From positions 2,369,501-2,433,500 of the forward strand of contig NZ_OY762276.1 in assembly GCF_963665445.1 (NCBI RefSeq): 64,000 nucleotides of DNA, written 5' to 3'. The notes under the pieces were generated by a model, which saw nothing but the letters and a program-made list of their open reading frames with translations, did no database searches and was not told the origin of the DNA. The stretch comes from an uncultured Desulfobulbus sp. Its GTDB lineage: Bacteria > Desulfobacterota > Desulfobulbia > Desulfobulbales > Desulfobulbaceae. The position numbers were made by a program, and so were the translations under genes. Below are positions 44,222-54,998 of the stretch, in pieces (the first letter of the stretch is position 1; every line of letters begins with the position of its first letter).

Positions 44222-46060
44222 TCATTTCGGTATTTGGTGCCCGGTATACAGTTCCTCAATGATCGTTTGATACCGTTGCTCAATGAGCGAACGTTTCAAT
44301 TTCAGGGTCGGAGTCAGCAATCCGTTCGCAATATTCCATTCATCACGAAGCAGGGCCACGGTTCTGATCTGGGCATGAGCGGGAAAGGTGTGCAGCCAAG
44401 CCCTCATCCGGGCCAAAATATGCTCGTGCACTGTTTTCGCCTTGAGCGATGCGGGTGCTCCGGGCACCAGGCCGTTTTCTCGGGCCAACGCTTCCCAGGC
44501 CTTCGCCTGCAGGACAATCAGTGCTGCGAGATAAGGCCGCCCATCCCCCACGACCATCACGTTGTCCACCAACGGATCGGTGACAATCAGCAGTTCTAAA
44601 TCAGCCGGCGCCACCTTCTCCCCGGTGGAGGTCACGATGATCTCCTTAAGACGGCCGCGGAGATGCAGCCTGCCCGCCTCCATGGTCACCTGGTCGCCGG
44701 TGTGCAACCAGCCTTCAGCATCGATTGCCTCACGGGTCCTCTCGGGCTGCTTCCAATACCCTTGCATCAATCCGGGGCTTTTGACCAAGAGCTCGTTGTC
44801 GGCGCCAATCCGACAGACAACGCCGGGAAGCGGTTCTCCCACCGAGACAGGCAAATTATTCGACGGGATATTGGTGCTCACCACGGGTGAAGCCTCCGTC
44901 AATCCGTATCCCTGAATCAACGGCAGGCCAAGACTGAGAAAAAACCGAGAGACAAGTTCCAGCAGCGGGGCGCCTCCACTGACCGCCAGGCACATTCTGC
45001 CGCCGAACCGAGCGAGAATCTTTTGCGCCACCAGATGGTGCAACAGAGGATGAAGCACTTTTGCACTCACCAAGGATTGGCGCGCTCGCCCCTGGGAAGC
45101 CTCGAAGTTGCGCCAGCCAACCTGCAAGGTGAGGGAGAACAAGGCGCGCACCCAAAATGGCTGACTGTCCACATGACTGCGTACCTTTGCGTACACTTTT
45201 TCATAGATACGCGGCACAGAAATGAAGATTGTGGGACGCACGATTTGAAGATCTTCAGCCAGAGTTTCGATGGATCGGCTGTAGGCGACCGAGCACCCCA
45301 CCATCATCGGCACATAATAACCAACGGTCCGCTCAAAGGCGTGGGAAAGGGGTAAAAAGGAGAGCAGAATATCGGCGGGCGTGCAGCTGATCACCTTGAG
45401 GATAGCCTCGGCATTGGAAAGGATATTGCGATGGGACAACATCACCCCCTTTGGCGGGCCGGTCGTTCCCGAGGTATAGACAAGTGTCGCCAGATCATCC
45501 GGGTGGATCGTCGGTTGCGGGGGTTGGTGCGCCACTCTTGTGTTGAGCCAAGAATCAATGGCGGTAAAGGTTATAGCGGATGTCGAAACCGCGTCTGCCC
45601 CCTTGTCCGTCAGCAGGAGGACGCGGTTTAACTGTGGGGCCCATTGGATATGTGCGTCAAGCGGTTGCCATTGATCCCAGGATCCGGTGAAGAGCAGACG
45701 GCTGCCGGAATCGGCCAGCAGGTTAACCAGATTTTCAGGGTTGTCCCAGGTGTAGAGGGGCACCACCACCAGGCCAAGGCTCAATGCAGCCTGTTCGAAG
45801 CATACCCATTCCACTGAATTTGCAAGAAGAATGGCAACCCGGTCCCCCGGATTCATTTTTTCGTTGGCCAATGCTTGTTGCCAACGGCTCATCTCCAGAC
45901 CAATTTCTCTCCATGTCCACACCTGCCAACGATTTTGATCGCCGCGGTATTGATGATAGGCGGGGATATCGGGACTTTGTTCAATCCGGAGTTTCAGTAC
46001 CCCCGGCAGGGTCTGAGCCTCGGTGGCGTTAATACTGATAGTTGGGAAGGTAGTGTTCAT
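44222..46060 (-). CDS. Long-chain acyl-CoA ligase (AMP-forming)
   Basis: A 612-residue adenylate-forming ligase of the FadD/FAA1 kind that activates fatty acids to acyl-CoA. Motifs: P-loop YTSGTTGPPKGVMLSHRN, LSFLPLSHAFERT, VSGGAPLLELVSRFF, GYGLTEASPVVS, WLHTGDQVT, RLKEIIVTSTGEKVAP and a C-terminal LKLKRSLI lysine segment. Cytoplasmic or membrane-associated. It follows the ACP-adenylase-acyltransferase gene by 126 bases on the same strand, so it probably belongs to the same acyl-lipid operon. Confidence 0.9.
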   Translation of the reverse strand: MNTTFPTISINATEAQTLPGVLKLRIEQSPDIPAYHQYRGDQNRWQVWTWREIGLEMSRWQQALANEKMNPGDRVAILLANSVEWVCFEQAALSLGLVVVPLYTWDNPENLVNLLADSGSRLLFTGSWDQWQPLDAHIQWAPQLNRVLLLTDKGADAVSTSAITFTAIDSWLNTRVAHQPPQPTIHPDDLATLVYTSGTTGPPKGVMLSHRNILSNAEAILKVISCTPADILLSFLPLSHAFERTVGYYVPMMVGCSVAYSRSIETLAEDLQIVRPTIFISVPRIYEKVYAKVRSHVDSQPFWVRALFSLTLQVGWRNFEASQGRARQSLVSAKVLHPLLHHLVAQKILARFGGRMCLAVSGGAPLLELVSRFFLSLGLPLIQGYGLTEASPVVSTNIPSNNLPVSVGEPLPGVVCRIGADNELLVKSPGLMQGYWKQPERTREAIDAEGWLHTGDQVTMEAGRLHLRGRLKEIIVTSTGEKVAPADLELLIVTDPLVDNVMVVGDGRPYLAALIVLQAKAWEALARENGLVPGAPASLKAKTVHEHILARMRAWLHTFPAHAQIRTVALLRDEWNIANGLLTPTLKLKRSLIEQRYQTIIEELYTGHQIPK

Positions 46061-46186
46061 TGTTCCGACAAACTCTCTTGGTGGACTATGTCGTTCTCAT
46101 AGTGACTTTGAGAACGCAGTTTTCATCTTCGCACAACACTGTTGCAGCGATGCGATGGTGCCTGTTGTCGAGAGGGGTGCTGTACA

Positions 46187-49072
46187 TCATTGAGGTTTGG
46201 CTGCAGGTCGTTCAATATCCAACTGGCTCAAGGAGGTTATCTGCCCCTCCAAATCGGGCTCACCGCAGCGGCGGAGGATTTCTGCCCGAACTTGGTCGCG
46301 AAGCCGGACCGCCTGCTGCCACCCCTTGCCAGCCGGCATAATCGGCTCGGAAAAATAAACACTGACCGGACCCCGGCGGGGAAACCACGAACCACCCCGA
46401 AGCTTGTGCCTGGTCCCGCGAAGGGTCAGTGGCAGGATAGGCACGCCTGCCTGCGCGGCCGCGACGAACGCACCCATTTGAAAGGGAAGGAGGCCGGTCA
46501 TCCGCTGCAGGGTCCCCTCGGCAAAGAACAGGGGCTGTTCACCTGCCTCAGCGATCCGGAAAATTTGCTGGGCGTCTTCCACTCCCTTGGCCGCATCAAA
46601 CCGTTCAACGAAAAGGGTGCGCAACCGGGTCAGCAGAGTGCGGGCAAAAAAATGCCGTCCCAGTTCGCTCTTGGCGACAAAGCGTACCGGCTCCGGTAAA
46701 ACGGCGGCGAGAACAAGGCTGTCGAGGTAACTGCTGTGGTTGGCCACCAGAATGCACGGACTTCTCGGATCAAAGGTATCTCCGCAGTGGATGGTCAGCC
46801 TGGTCCCGGAAAGAGCAAGGAGAAGACGCATTCCCAGGCGAACGACCTGCCAACGTGCCCGCAGCGAGGGCAGGAGAACGACCAGCAGCCAAAGAGGCAG
46901 ACCAAGCAGGCCAAAAAGCAACCAGCAATAGAGCGCATAGATCCCTTCAAACGTCCTCCGGATCATACGCCGCAGCTGTGGGACCAAGCCGGCCAGAGAA
47001 AGGCGAACGAGTTGCAGCCAAAGGGAGCGTCCCGTCTTGCCAATGGCCCCCTGCTCAAACAGCTGGCGGCAGGAGGCTCGGCGGATTTTACCACTGGAGG
47101 TTTTCAGAACAGTCCCAGGAGGAGCGATCACCACCTCGTCCGGCGGCATGCCTAAAAGATCGACCGCAAGGTTGATGACCAAAGCGCGTAATTCCTGGAG
47201 TTCCTCTTTCTCTCTTTTTCTCGATTCGGCCAGGACGATGAGACGTTCGGTGCCGGTTTGCGGGTCCGGACTCGCAAAGACGGCCACACAGCCTCGTCGG
47301 ATCCCCGGAATATCCCCCACAGCTTCTTCCAACTCATGGGGGTAGATGTTTCGTCCTCCCTGAATGATGATATCTTTGACCCGGCCGGTGATATACACCT
47401 CACCCTGGGCACTGTAGGCGAGGTCGCCGGTGTCGAGCCAGTCCCCCTGAAACAGGGACTGGGTTTTCTCAGGATTGCGAAAATAGCCGCTGGTGGCGGA
47501 CGGACCTTTAAATTGCAAACGACCTTGACGACGATCGGGAATCTCCCTGCCCGCCTCATCGACAATCCTGATCTGGTGGCCGGAGAGCGGCCGGCCACAG
47601 GAGACGAATTGCAGGGCCGCCTCATCCTCATCGGCGGGTGTGGCGATCCCCTCTTCGGCCAGGTCAGTACGCCGGACCCGATCAATCAGCGGCCCCCGGC
47701 CCAACGGTGGAAAAGTGAGGCCCACCGAGCATTCCGCCAGACCATAGACCGGCGTGGCGGCCTCGGGCTTGAACCCAAAGGATGTGAAACGGCGGGCAAA
47801 GGCGGCGATGGTCTCCGGGCTGACCGGTTCGGCCCCATTGAAGGCCAATCGCCACGAACCGAGATCCAATCCGGCAAGCACTTCATCACTGAGGCGTCGG
47901 CAACACAGGTCGTAGCCAAAGTTGGGAGAGGCCGACAGGGTCCCCCGATGGGTATGAATGGCCCAGAGCCACCGTTCAGGGCGAGCGAGGAAAGAAAGCG
48001 GGGGGATGATAACCAGTCGGCAGCCATGGTAAAGACTGCCCAGCCAGGCTCCAATCAGCCCCATGTCATGGTACAGGGGGAGCCAACTGACAAATACGTC
48101 CTCACTGGTCACTTCGGTCGCCCGCCCCATGGCCCGAATATTGGCGAGCAGATTGGCGTGGGTGAGCATCACGCCTTTAGGGTCACCTGTCGAACCCGAG
48201 GTATATTGGATAAAAGCGATGTCAGCGGGACGCACAGGCATGGGTATGCAGGCTTCAGCCCTCCCCCTGAAAGCCTCCACCGTTTCCACTGTTTTCAAGC
48301 TGTCCACCTGCGATTTCAACAGGGCGCCGATGAGTTTGACCTCGGGTACCGTGATCAGGATCTTTGCGCCGGCGTTGCGCAGGATGCCCCGATGCCGACG
48401 GAGATGCTCCTCGATCTGGGAAGGTCGGGCTGGCGGGTAGAGCGGTACCGGGATTGCGCCGGCGATGAGGACGGCAAAAAAGGTGAGAAAATAGTCGATC
48501 CCGGTGGGCAGCATGATGGCCACGGTCTCGCCGGGATCACAATTGTGCTCCTGCAACCCCGCTGCCAACTCCATTGCGCCATGGTGTAATTGGCCGTAGG
48601 TCAGCGGCCATCGTTCATCTTTTTTGGGCTCAAAAAGGATATGAATTCGTTCCGGATTACGTCGGGCGTGGCTTTCGAGGACAGCCACCAGGGTATCGGC
48701 ATCGTGGGGGATGAAGTCGATCGTGCTTTGACTTTCCTCTGCCGCATCTGAGTTCGGCAAGTCCTGCGATGAAGGAGCAGCTGTGCTTGCCCTATTAAGG
48801 GCACGGAGTATATCTCTGGGGCTCTCCACGCTGACCAGTACCTGCTCGGAGAGGGAGACCGCAAATGCACGTTCCAGGCGATCCAGCAACTCCATTCTGG
48901 CCAGGCTGTTCATCCCCAGGTCGCGATCCAGGGAACTATCCAGGGTCAATGGCTGCGACCAATCGGTTACGGAGTGGAGTTCTTTCACCAGTTCCCTTAT
49001 GATCTGCAGCAGCTTTTCTTCCTGCTGATTCTGTCCTGTCTTCTTTAGTGGTTGGGTTTGATCGTGCATCAA
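46187..49072 (-). CDS. ACP-adenylase-acyltransferase fusion (Aas-like)
   Basis: A 961-residue three-part protein. Residues 20-95 form an acyl carrier protein with the phosphopantetheine serine at S56 (DLGMNSLARMEL). Residues 120-690 are a fatty-acyl-AMP ligase (FAAL-like), with YTSGSTGDPKG at 290-300, SWLPLYHDMGLIG, YGLAECSVGL and GRVKDIIIQGGRNIYPHE. A hydrophobic stretch lies around 715-745. Residues 770-920 are a PlsC acyltransferase with NHSSYLDS (H779, D784) and FAEGT (850-854). It would load a free fatty acid on its own carrier and pass it to a lysolipid or glycerol phosphate. A UMF1-like transporter gene precedes it by 34 bases. Confidence 0.9.
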   Translation of the reverse strand: MMHDQTQPLKKTGQNQQEEKLLQIIRELVKELHSVTDWSQPLTLDSSLDRDLGMNSLARMELLDRLERAFAVSLSEQVLVSVESPRDILRALNRASTAAPSSQDLPNSDAAEESQSTIDFIPHDADTLVAVLESHARRNPERIHILFEPKKDERWPLTYGQLHHGAMELAAGLQEHNCDPGETVAIMLPTGIDYFLTFFAVLIAGAIPVPLYPPARPSQIEEHLRRHRGILRNAGAKILITVPEVKLIGALLKSQVDSLKTVETVEAFRGRAEACIPMPVRPADIAFIQYTSGSTGDPKGVMLTHANLLANIRAMGRATEVTSEDVFVSWLPLYHDMGLIGAWLGSLYHGCRLVIIPPLSFLARPERWLWAIHTHRGTLSASPNFGYDLCCRRLSDEVLAGLDLGSWRLAFNGAEPVSPETIAAFARRFTSFGFKPEAATPVYGLAECSVGLTFPPLGRGPLIDRVRRTDLAEEGIATPADEDEAALQFVSCGRPLSGHQIRIVDEAGREIPDRRQGRLQFKGPSATSGYFRNPEKTQSLFQGDWLDTGDLAYSAQGEVYITGRVKDIIIQGGRNIYPHELEEAVGDIPGIRRGCVAVFASPDPQTGTERLIVLAESRKREKEELQELRALVINLAVDLLGMPPDEVVIAPPGTVLKTSSGKIRRASCRQLFEQGAIGKTGRSLWLQLVRLSLAGLVPQLRRMIRRTFEGIYALYCWLLFGLLGLPLWLLVVLLPSLRARWQVVRLGMRLLLALSGTRLTIHCGDTFDPRSPCILVANHSSYLDSLVLAAVLPEPVRFVAKSELGRHFFARTLLTRLRTLFVERFDAAKGVEDAQQIFRIAEAGEQPLFFAEGTLQRMTGLLPFQMGAFVAAAQAGVPILPLTLRGTRHKLRGGSWFPRRGPVSVYFSEPIMPAGKGWQQAVRLRDQVRAEILRRCGEPDLEGQITSLSQLDIERPAAKPQ

Positions 49073-49106
49073 TGCTCAGGCTTCTCCTCTTAAAATCTCA
49101 AATGAC

Positions 49107-50363
49107 TCAGCCCTCCCCAAGACGAACCTTGGAGAGAACCAATCCTCCAAGAATGAAGAGGATCAATAAACTCAGCACCCCCCAGCGGCTTTCCCCGGTA
49201 AGACGGCCGACAAGCCCCATGAGAAAGGGCCCGGTGATAGCAGCAAACTTGCCGAAAACATTGTAAAATCCAAAAAATTCGGTGCTTTTTTCCGGTGGGA
49301 TCAGCCGGCTAAACAGGCTCCGGCTCAAGGCCTGAATGCCCCCCATGGATGAGGCGACAAGAAAGGAGATGATCCAGAAGACTGCGTTTTTGACCTGCGG
49401 ACTGGCGATGGACGGCATGAGAAAGGCGCAGATGGTGACCAGGCAATAGATCAAGATGCCACCCATCAACATGGCTTTGGTCGAAAATCGGTCTGCCAAA
49501 CGACCGTAGAGCAGGGCAAAAGGAAAGGCGACAATCTGGATGAACAGCAAGACAGCGATCAGCATGGACACGCTGAAGCCGAGGTCCCGGCCATAAACGG
49601 TCGCCATGCTGATGATGGTATCAACACCGTCGATATAGAAAAAATAGGCCGCAAGAAAGAGAAAGACCTGCGGATATTGCCGAATTTCGGCCATGACATT
49701 TTTGAGACGGAGGAAACTGTCCCGCAACGGTGTGGTGGAGGGGGGAAGAAAGTGCACCTGGTGCAGGCTGTACATTGCTGGCAGGGAAAAACACAGCCAC
49801 CACAGGGCAACGATGACAAACCCGACCCGAGCCTGTGTAGCTGGCAGGACATCCCCGCCGCCGGCGGAAAGAATCAGGCCGATGACGACTACAAAAGGGA
49901 CAACCGATCCGATATAGCCGTACGCGTAGCCACGGGCAGAGGTCAGGTCCATGCGATCGTGACTGGTGACATCGATCAGGAAGGCGTCATAAAAAATATT
50001 TGCTCCCGCCCAGCCAACACGGGCCAGGACAAACACAAGCAGACAAAGCAACCATTGTCCGCTTGGAACCATGGGCAAGGCCAGGTTCAGGAGCACGCCA
50101 GCAACGACAAAGCCGACAAAAAAACGTTTTTTTCGTCCTGGATAATCGGCCAAGGCTCCAAGGCAAGGGGCCAGCAGGGCCAGGATGAGTGAAGCCGTGG
50201 CATTGGCGAATCCCCAATTGGCAGTGGCCACATGGGACGGGAGCCCGAAGGCCATCACATCCTTGAAATAGATCGGCATGATCGCTGTGACCATGACGAG
50301 GACAAAGGCCGAGTTGGCCACGTCATAAAGAATCCAGTCACGCTCGGTTGAGGTTATACGCAT
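49107..50363 (-). CDS. UMF1-type major facilitator transporter
   Basis: A 418-residue permease with about twelve membrane segments. The N-terminus ERDWILYDVANSAFVLVMVTAIMPIYF and the segments RVGWAGANIFYDAFLIDVTSHDRMD and SSMGGIQALSRSLFSRLIPPEKSTEFFGFYN are typical of the UMF1/ATG22-like MFS family. First gene of the acyl-lipid operon. By analogy with LplT-Aas in Escherichia coli it might move a lysolipid across the inner membrane, but family and partner order differ, so this is a hypothesis. Confidence 0.87.
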   Translation of the reverse strand: MRITSTERDWILYDVANSAFVLVMVTAIMPIYFKDVMAFGLPSHVATANWGFANATASLILALLAPCLGALADYPGRKKRFFVGFVVAGVLLNLALPMVPSGQWLLCLLVFVLARVGWAGANIFYDAFLIDVTSHDRMDLTSARGYAYGYIGSVVPFVVVIGLILSAGGGDVLPATQARVGFVIVALWWLCFSLPAMYSLHQVHFLPPSTTPLRDSFLRLKNVMAEIRQYPQVFLFLAAYFFYIDGVDTIISMATVYGRDLGFSVSMLIAVLLFIQIVAFPFALLYGRLADRFSTKAMLMGGILIYCLVTICAFLMPSIASPQVKNAVFWIISFLVASSMGGIQALSRSLFSRLIPPEKSTEFFGFYNVFGKFAAITGPFLMGLVGRLTGESRWGVLSLLILFILGGLVLSKVRLGEG

Positions 50364-50516
50364 GTCGCCCCCTTGCAGTTGTTAAAAACTCGGTGGTCTT
50401 GTCAGGAGCAAAACACGGTTATCCCATAACCAATCAGAATGAGACTATTTGCTGTTGACCGGGAGGGAGGTGCTCTGCACGAGCAGTCACCCTTTTCCCG
50501 CCCCCCCATGCAGGTG

Positions 50517-50876
50517 CTATCTTCTGATTTTGGCTTCCGTCTTTTCTGGATTTTTAGCGAGGTGGGTGTAGTGATGCAAACAAAGCTCCGTGATACGGTC
50601 CACAATTCTGCATAAATCGGTATCCTTCCAGACCGTGGTGAACGCATCGAGATTCCGGATATGCTCTGCAATGCGGTACCCCTTTTCCTCCGGTTGCAAG
50701 GTCACATCCTCTAACCGCAGGTCCAATGTACCGCCCGAAACCTTCTGCAACAACTCCTGCATGCAGTAGCCGAACATTTTTTTCACATCTTCGGTCGATC
50801 TGGCCTGGCTCAGCGTATTTCTGAATTTGGGGAGCAACTCGTTTTCCACATGGGTGAATGATATCTGTTGCGTCAT
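50517..50876 (-). CDS. Hypothetical protein
   Basis: A 119-residue soluble protein with no signal peptide. It has mixed helical composition, with segments VENELLPKFRNTLSQARS, VKKMFGYCMQELLQKVSGG and IVDRITELCLHHYTHLAKNP. The start at 50876 is chosen because GGGAGG lies five bases upstream; the frame opens further upstream to 50933. I do not recognise a family. It follows the cold-shock gene at some distance on the same strand. Confidence 0.6.
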   Translation of the reverse strand: MTQQISFTHVENELLPKFRNTLSQARSTEDVKKMFGYCMQELLQKVSGGTLDLRLEDVTLQPEEKGYRIAEHIRNLDAFTTVWKDTDLCRIVDRITELCLHHYTHLAKNPEKTEAKIRR

Positions 50877-50920
50877 ACGTCCTCCCTGCATCCTGGTTTT
50901 TTTCCCTTCATTGCGTAGTT

Positions 50921-50948
50921 GCATGCCACCCAATGGGTGGTGGCATGC
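50921..50948. terminator. Stem-loop after cold-shock gene
   Basis: gcatgccacc and ggtggcatgc form a perfect 10-bp stem over an eight-base loop, about 55 bases past the cold-shock stop. No T-run follows on the minus strand, so it may be a processing or rho-dependent end. Confidence 0.45.
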
Positions 50949-51002
50949 TCTCGATTCCTCAAACTCGATGTTCGACTCTCAACCCAACAGACGAACCAAA
51001 CA

Positions 51003-51209
51003 TTACCCACTGAATTTAACGACATTTTCAGCAGCAGGTCCTTTAGTCCCATCCACGACGCTGAAGCTCACCTGGTCCCCTTCCTGAAGAGATTTGAACC
51101 CTTTCCCCTGAATAGCCGAATAATGGACAAAGACCTGTTGTCCGTTATCCTGTTCGATGAAACCATATCCTTTTGCCTCGTTAAACCACTTCACTTTGCC
51201 ATCAGCCAT
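51003..51209 (-). CDS. Cold-shock protein, CspA family
   Basis: A 68-residue single-stranded nucleic acid binding protein. The two RNP motifs are visible: KGYGFIEQD (RNP1) and VFVHYSAIQ (RNP2), with the opening [16 protein letters not shown] lies eight bases before the ATG at 51209. A long 5' region upstream is usual for this family, where the leader regulates translation. Confidence 0.95.
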   Translation of the reverse strand: MADGKVKWFNEAKGYGFIEQDNGQQVFVHYSAIQGKGFKSLQEGDQVSFSVVDGTKGPAAENVVKFSG

Positions 51210-51785
51210 GAACAATGCTCCTAAACCGGTAAACGTTCGATCGAACTCTTAAAAATAGGCCATCTCGATGCTCCCAAAACACGATCCTCTCTAGAGAGGA
51301 AAAAACCTCATCTATCTTGATGGTTAACAATATATGCCTTGTACAAGAGGACAAGAGAGGAATATCACATATACTTTGGATAGAGGGCATATTCAAAAAT
51401 CGTTACCCTTGCATTCTTTCATAACAGATGTCTTCAAATCACAATGTTTTTTTCACATCCTCAACAAGGACCACATTCTCCATAGAAAAAACCAACGAAC
51501 AATGTTTCCTGTAATATTGGGGAAAGAATGGTACAGTCTTGGGTATGGATAGGGAGTGTAGGCATTTCAGTCTCTCCAGGCTTATTAGAGGTGAAAAAAT
51601 CGCCCGTGTCATGTTAGCAGATCCTTTTCACACTCGCCCTGCTAACTCTCCACAACACAAGCTCAAGATATTGTTCATGAATGAAAAAGACACCTCGTTG
51701 CCTGTGCAGAAGTCAAAGATCAACGCCGTGACGACTACCGAACGGGTGGAAGACATCAACCCCTTTTACTGTTACGAAGGACGCT
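51210..51785. other. Intergenic region with 14-bp palindrome
   Basis: Holds the promoter and leader of the cold-shock gene and the upstream region of the kinase. A perfect palindrome cctctctagagagg lies at 51286-51299, about 80 bases before the cold-shock start. A weak frame at 51539-51835 overlaps the kinase start and is not convincing. Confidence 0.45.
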
Positions 51786-54700
51786 ATGACGAAACAGGAA
51801 TCCAAGGTCGCATCCAAAGACCAGTTTCGACGTAAGGCAGAACGCCTCAGCGAAATATTCACCCTGCAAAGGGGGAGCAATCAGAGCTCTTCTTCGGCAC
51901 AAGAGATGCGTGAGCTGTTGCACGAACTCTATGTGCACCAGATTGAGCTGGAGATACAGAACGAGGAACTGCGCAGGATGCAGGAAGAACTCGAGGCGTC
52001 CCGAGCACGGTTGTTCGATCTGTTTGAAATGGCCCCGGTGGGCTATCTGACCCTGTGCGCCAAAGGGCTCATCCAGAATGCCAATCTCACTGCAGCGACG
52101 CTGCTTGGTGCCCCCCGAAGCGCCTTGCTCAAACAGCCCTTTGTCCGCTTTGTCCATATCGACGATGTCGACCACTCTTATCGACAACAAAAAACAATCC
52201 ATGGCACCGATTTGCCTCTGAGTTGCGAGGTGCGGATCGTCAAACCGGATCACAGCACACTCTGGGCTCAGTTGACCATCGCATCACTGGAACCCAGCGA
52301 CGAAAATTCCCTTTCCCGCCTGATCATCACCGACATCACCGAACTCAAAGAACTGGAACTGGCTCTGCAAGAGAGCGAAGAGCGGTACCGTTATCTTTTC
52401 GCATCGGCTTCAGATGCGCTCTTCATCATTGACAGCCAATCCGGACGAATCATAGACGTCAACACCAGGGCGCTTGAACTGTATCAATATTCTGCAGGCG
52501 AGTTGATCGATACCCCCTGCCAGAACCTTGCCGCCAGCCAAGACAGTTCATGCTGGTTTGCCAGCGAGGGACTGGCTCACCCCAACGGAGTGCTCATTAT
52601 ACCGTCCCACCTCCACAAGAAAAAAGATGGGACAATATTTTCTGTCGAGATCACGGCCCGCTGCCTTCCTCTAGGTGGTCAAAATCGTTTTTTCATGGCG
52701 GTCCGGGATAACTCGGAACGCAAATTTATCGAGTCGGTTATGGCTGCACGATTGCGGCTGCTGCGAGCTGCAAACGAACGCCCCCTGGACGAGTTGCTGC
52801 AAAAAACCCTTGATGAGGCGGAAGCACTGACCAGAAGCCAGATCGGCTTCTTTCATTTCTTGAATCCCGACCAACAAAGCATGTCGCTCCAGAGCTGGTC
52901 CTCCAATACACTTGAACGCCAGTGCAAGACGGATAGAACGAATCTGCATTACTCCCTCAATCAGGCCGGTGTCTGGTCCGAATGCATCCACAAACGCAAG
53001 CCGGTTATCCACAACGATTATAAAACGTTACCTGAGCGCAAGGGGTTACCCAAGGGGCATGTGGAAATCGTTCGCGAACTGGTCGTGCCTGTGTTACGTG
53101 ATCATACCGTGGTGGCCCTTATTGGCCTGGGCAACAAACCCACCGATTACAATCAGCAGGACATACAGGTCGTCTCAACGCTTGCCGATCTGGCCTGGGA
53201 TATAGCTCTACGCAAACAGGCTGAGATGGCACTCCGCGAAAGTGAGCAACAGTACCGAATCCTGTTTGAATCCGCCTCCGACGCCCTCTTGTTCATCAAT
53301 GCCGACACCATCCAGATTACCCAGGTCAATGAACAAGCCGTTACCTTGTATGGGTATAGTCGTCAGGATTTCTCGGGCATGGTTGCCACGGATCTCTCCG
53401 CAGAAAATGACAAGACGCGTCGATTTCTTCAGCAAGCAAGCCAGGAGCCGGGTGCAATTTTTCATGTTCCGATGCGAGAACATCGCAAGATCGACGGTAC
53501 CATTTTTCCGGTGGAGATCACTGGACGGTCCCTGCCGTACAAAGGCCATCCGAGACTCTTGATTTCCATCCGTGACATTTCCGAACGGGTCACTGCGGAT
53601 AGGGCGCTGAGGATGAGCGAGCGACAGCGCCTTGAGGAGCAAAAAATCGCCAATAATAAACTTATCGAGCAAGCCGAAAACCTCTCCTCGATTTACAATG
53701 CCCTGGACAATGTTGGCGTGATCGTTTGCGATCTGCTTGAGGACGATGCCCGGATCAAAGTGTTTAACGTCGGGGCAGAAAAAATGTTTGGCTATCCGAG
53801 TAAGCAGGTTCTCGGCGCATCGATCGGTCTGATCTATCCGCACGAGGACCTGAATATCATTCCAGCCCAGGTGCACAAGCTGCGACAAGGCGAGACCATC
53901 CAATTCTCCAATATGGCCTTGGTCAGGAGTTCGGGCGAACGATTTCCGGCGGTCGTTTCCATGAATCCCTTCTCCCGGGAAGGAGGTCAGTTCAGACGGG
54001 CTATCGGTATTTATCGCGACATATCCGATTTAATAATAACTCAACTGCAGCTTGAGGCCGCCAACGAAGATCTGGAGCGCCGGGTTGAACAACGGACCTG
54101 GGAACTCCAGGAAACCCAAAAGCAGTATCTGCATGCGGAAAAGCTCTCGGCCATCGGCAAACTCTCGGCCTCCATAGCCCATGAATTCAACAACCCGCTG
54201 CAGGGAATCCTTGCTATCCTCAAAGGGTTGCAGAAGCGGGCTATCCTGGAACCGGAGGACAGAGAACTGCTCCGGGCCGCCATTGGCGAGAGCGAACGCA
54301 TCAGGGAACTGATTCGCAGTTTGCAGGAATTCAACCGCCCCAGTGCCGGAAAAAAATCCTGGCTCGATATTCACAAGGCGCTTGATTCCCTGCTCTTGCT
54401 GCACACAAACGATTTCAAAAAGAAACGGATCACGGTTGAACGCCATTACGCACAACAACTCCCGCAAATCATGGCTGTTTCAGATCAGATAAAGCAGGTT
54501 TTTCTCAACCTGCTGACCAATGCAGCCGATGCCTGCCAAGTCCCTGGTGGGCGGATCACCCTCACCACCAGGCATGAGGAAAACATGGTGTCCATTGCGA
54601 TCATGGACAGCGGGATCGGTATTCCACTGGAAAATTTGGAAACAATCTTCCAGCCATTTTTCACCACCAAACCCTCCATCAAAGGCTCGGGATTAGGGCT

Positions 54701-54848
54701 TTCCGTGTCTCATGGCATCATCACCAACCATGGCGGAACGATTACCGTAGAGAGCCAACCAGGGGAAGGCGCAACCTTCACGGTTAAATTACCCATCAAA
54801 AATGAATTACAGCACGTATATGACTCTCGTAAAATGCCTCGAGAATGA
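51786..54848 (+). CDS. Soluble multi-PAS/GAF sensor histidine kinase
   Basis: A 1,020-residue cytoplasmic kinase. A coiled-coil N-terminus ([20 protein letters not shown]) is followed by PAS-1 (about 70-190), PAS-2 (200-310), a GAF domain (315-475), PAS-3 (490-600), PAS-4 (645-765), a coiled-coil linker and the kinase core. H799 in [12 protein letters not shown] is the phospho-acceptor; N-box [18 protein letters not shown] and [11 protein letters not shown] complete the ATPase. The final nine residues (YDSRKMPRE) are encoded by an inverted copy of the dispersed repeat. Two response regulators follow on the same strand and are its likely partners. Confidence 0.92.
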   Translation: MTKQESKVASKDQFRRKAERLSEIFTLQRGSNQSSSSAQEMRELLHELYVHQIELEIQNEELRRMQEELEASRARLFDLFEMAPVGYLTLCAKGLIQNANLTAATLLGAPRSALLKQPFVRFVHIDDVDHSYRQQKTIHGTDLPLSCEVRIVKPDHSTLWAQLTIASLEPSDENSLSRLIITDITELKELELALQESEERYRYLFASASDALFIIDSQSGRIIDVNTRALELYQYSAGELIDTPCQNLAASQDSSCWFASEGLAHPNGVLIIPSHLHKKKDGTIFSVEITARCLPLGGQNRFFMAVRDNSERKFIESVMAARLRLLRAANERPLDELLQKTLDEAEALTRSQIGFFHFLNPDQQSMSLQSWSSNTLERQCKTDRTNLHYSLNQAGVWSECIHKRKPVIHNDYKTLPERKGLPKGHVEIVRELVVPVLRDHTVVALIGLGNKPTDYNQQDIQVVSTLADLAWDIALRKQAEMALRESEQQYRILFESASDALLFINADTIQITQVNEQAVTLYGYSRQDFSGMVATDLSAENDKTRRFLQQASQEPGAIFHVPMREHRKIDGTIFPVEITGRSLPYKGHPRLLISIRDISERVTADRALRMSERQRLEEQKIANNKLIEQAENLSSIYNALDNVGVIVCDLLEDDARIKVFNVGAEKMFGYPSKQVLGASIGLIYPHEDLNIIPAQVHKLRQGETIQFSNMALVRSSGERFPAVVSMNPFSREGGQFRRAIGIYRDISDLIITQLQLEAANEDLERRVEQRTWELQETQKQYLHAEKLSAIGKLSASIAHEFNNPLQGILAILKGLQKRAILEPEDRELLRAAIGESERIRELIRSLQEFNRPSAGKKSWLDIHKALDSLLLLHTNDFKKKRITVERHYAQQLPQIMAVSDQIKQVFLNLLTNAADACQVPGGRITLTTRHEENMVSIAIMDSGIGIPLENLETIFQPFFTTKPSIKGSGLGLSVSHGIITNHGGTITVESQPGEGATFTVKLPIKNELQHVYDSRKMPRE

Positions 54849-54914
54849 CGTTTCGAGCTTCGCAACACACTGATTTTACGACATCTGCTTTTCGGGATTT
54901 TGACTTTTTTCGAG
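54824..54914 (-). repeat. Dispersed ~90-bp repeat, copy C
   Basis: Inverted relative to copies A and B. Read on the minus strand it begins with gaaaaaagtcaaaat, has the core gaaacgtcatt and ends with attttacgagag. It covers the last codons and stop of the PAS/GAF kinase and the space before the response regulator. Confidence 0.65.
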
Positions 54915-54998
54915 GCCATCAAGTATCGACTACTTGAACAAGAAACTATCCAACTGAAAAATTGTATTCAAACCGAATCTTTTTTTGGAGCAGCGATC

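Noticed and set aside
46068-46125. Possible fourth, inverted copy of the dispersed repeat
   Set aside because: Shares ctcata...gagaacg and cttcgcacaacactg with copy C, but lacks the distal end; too diverged to claim by eye.
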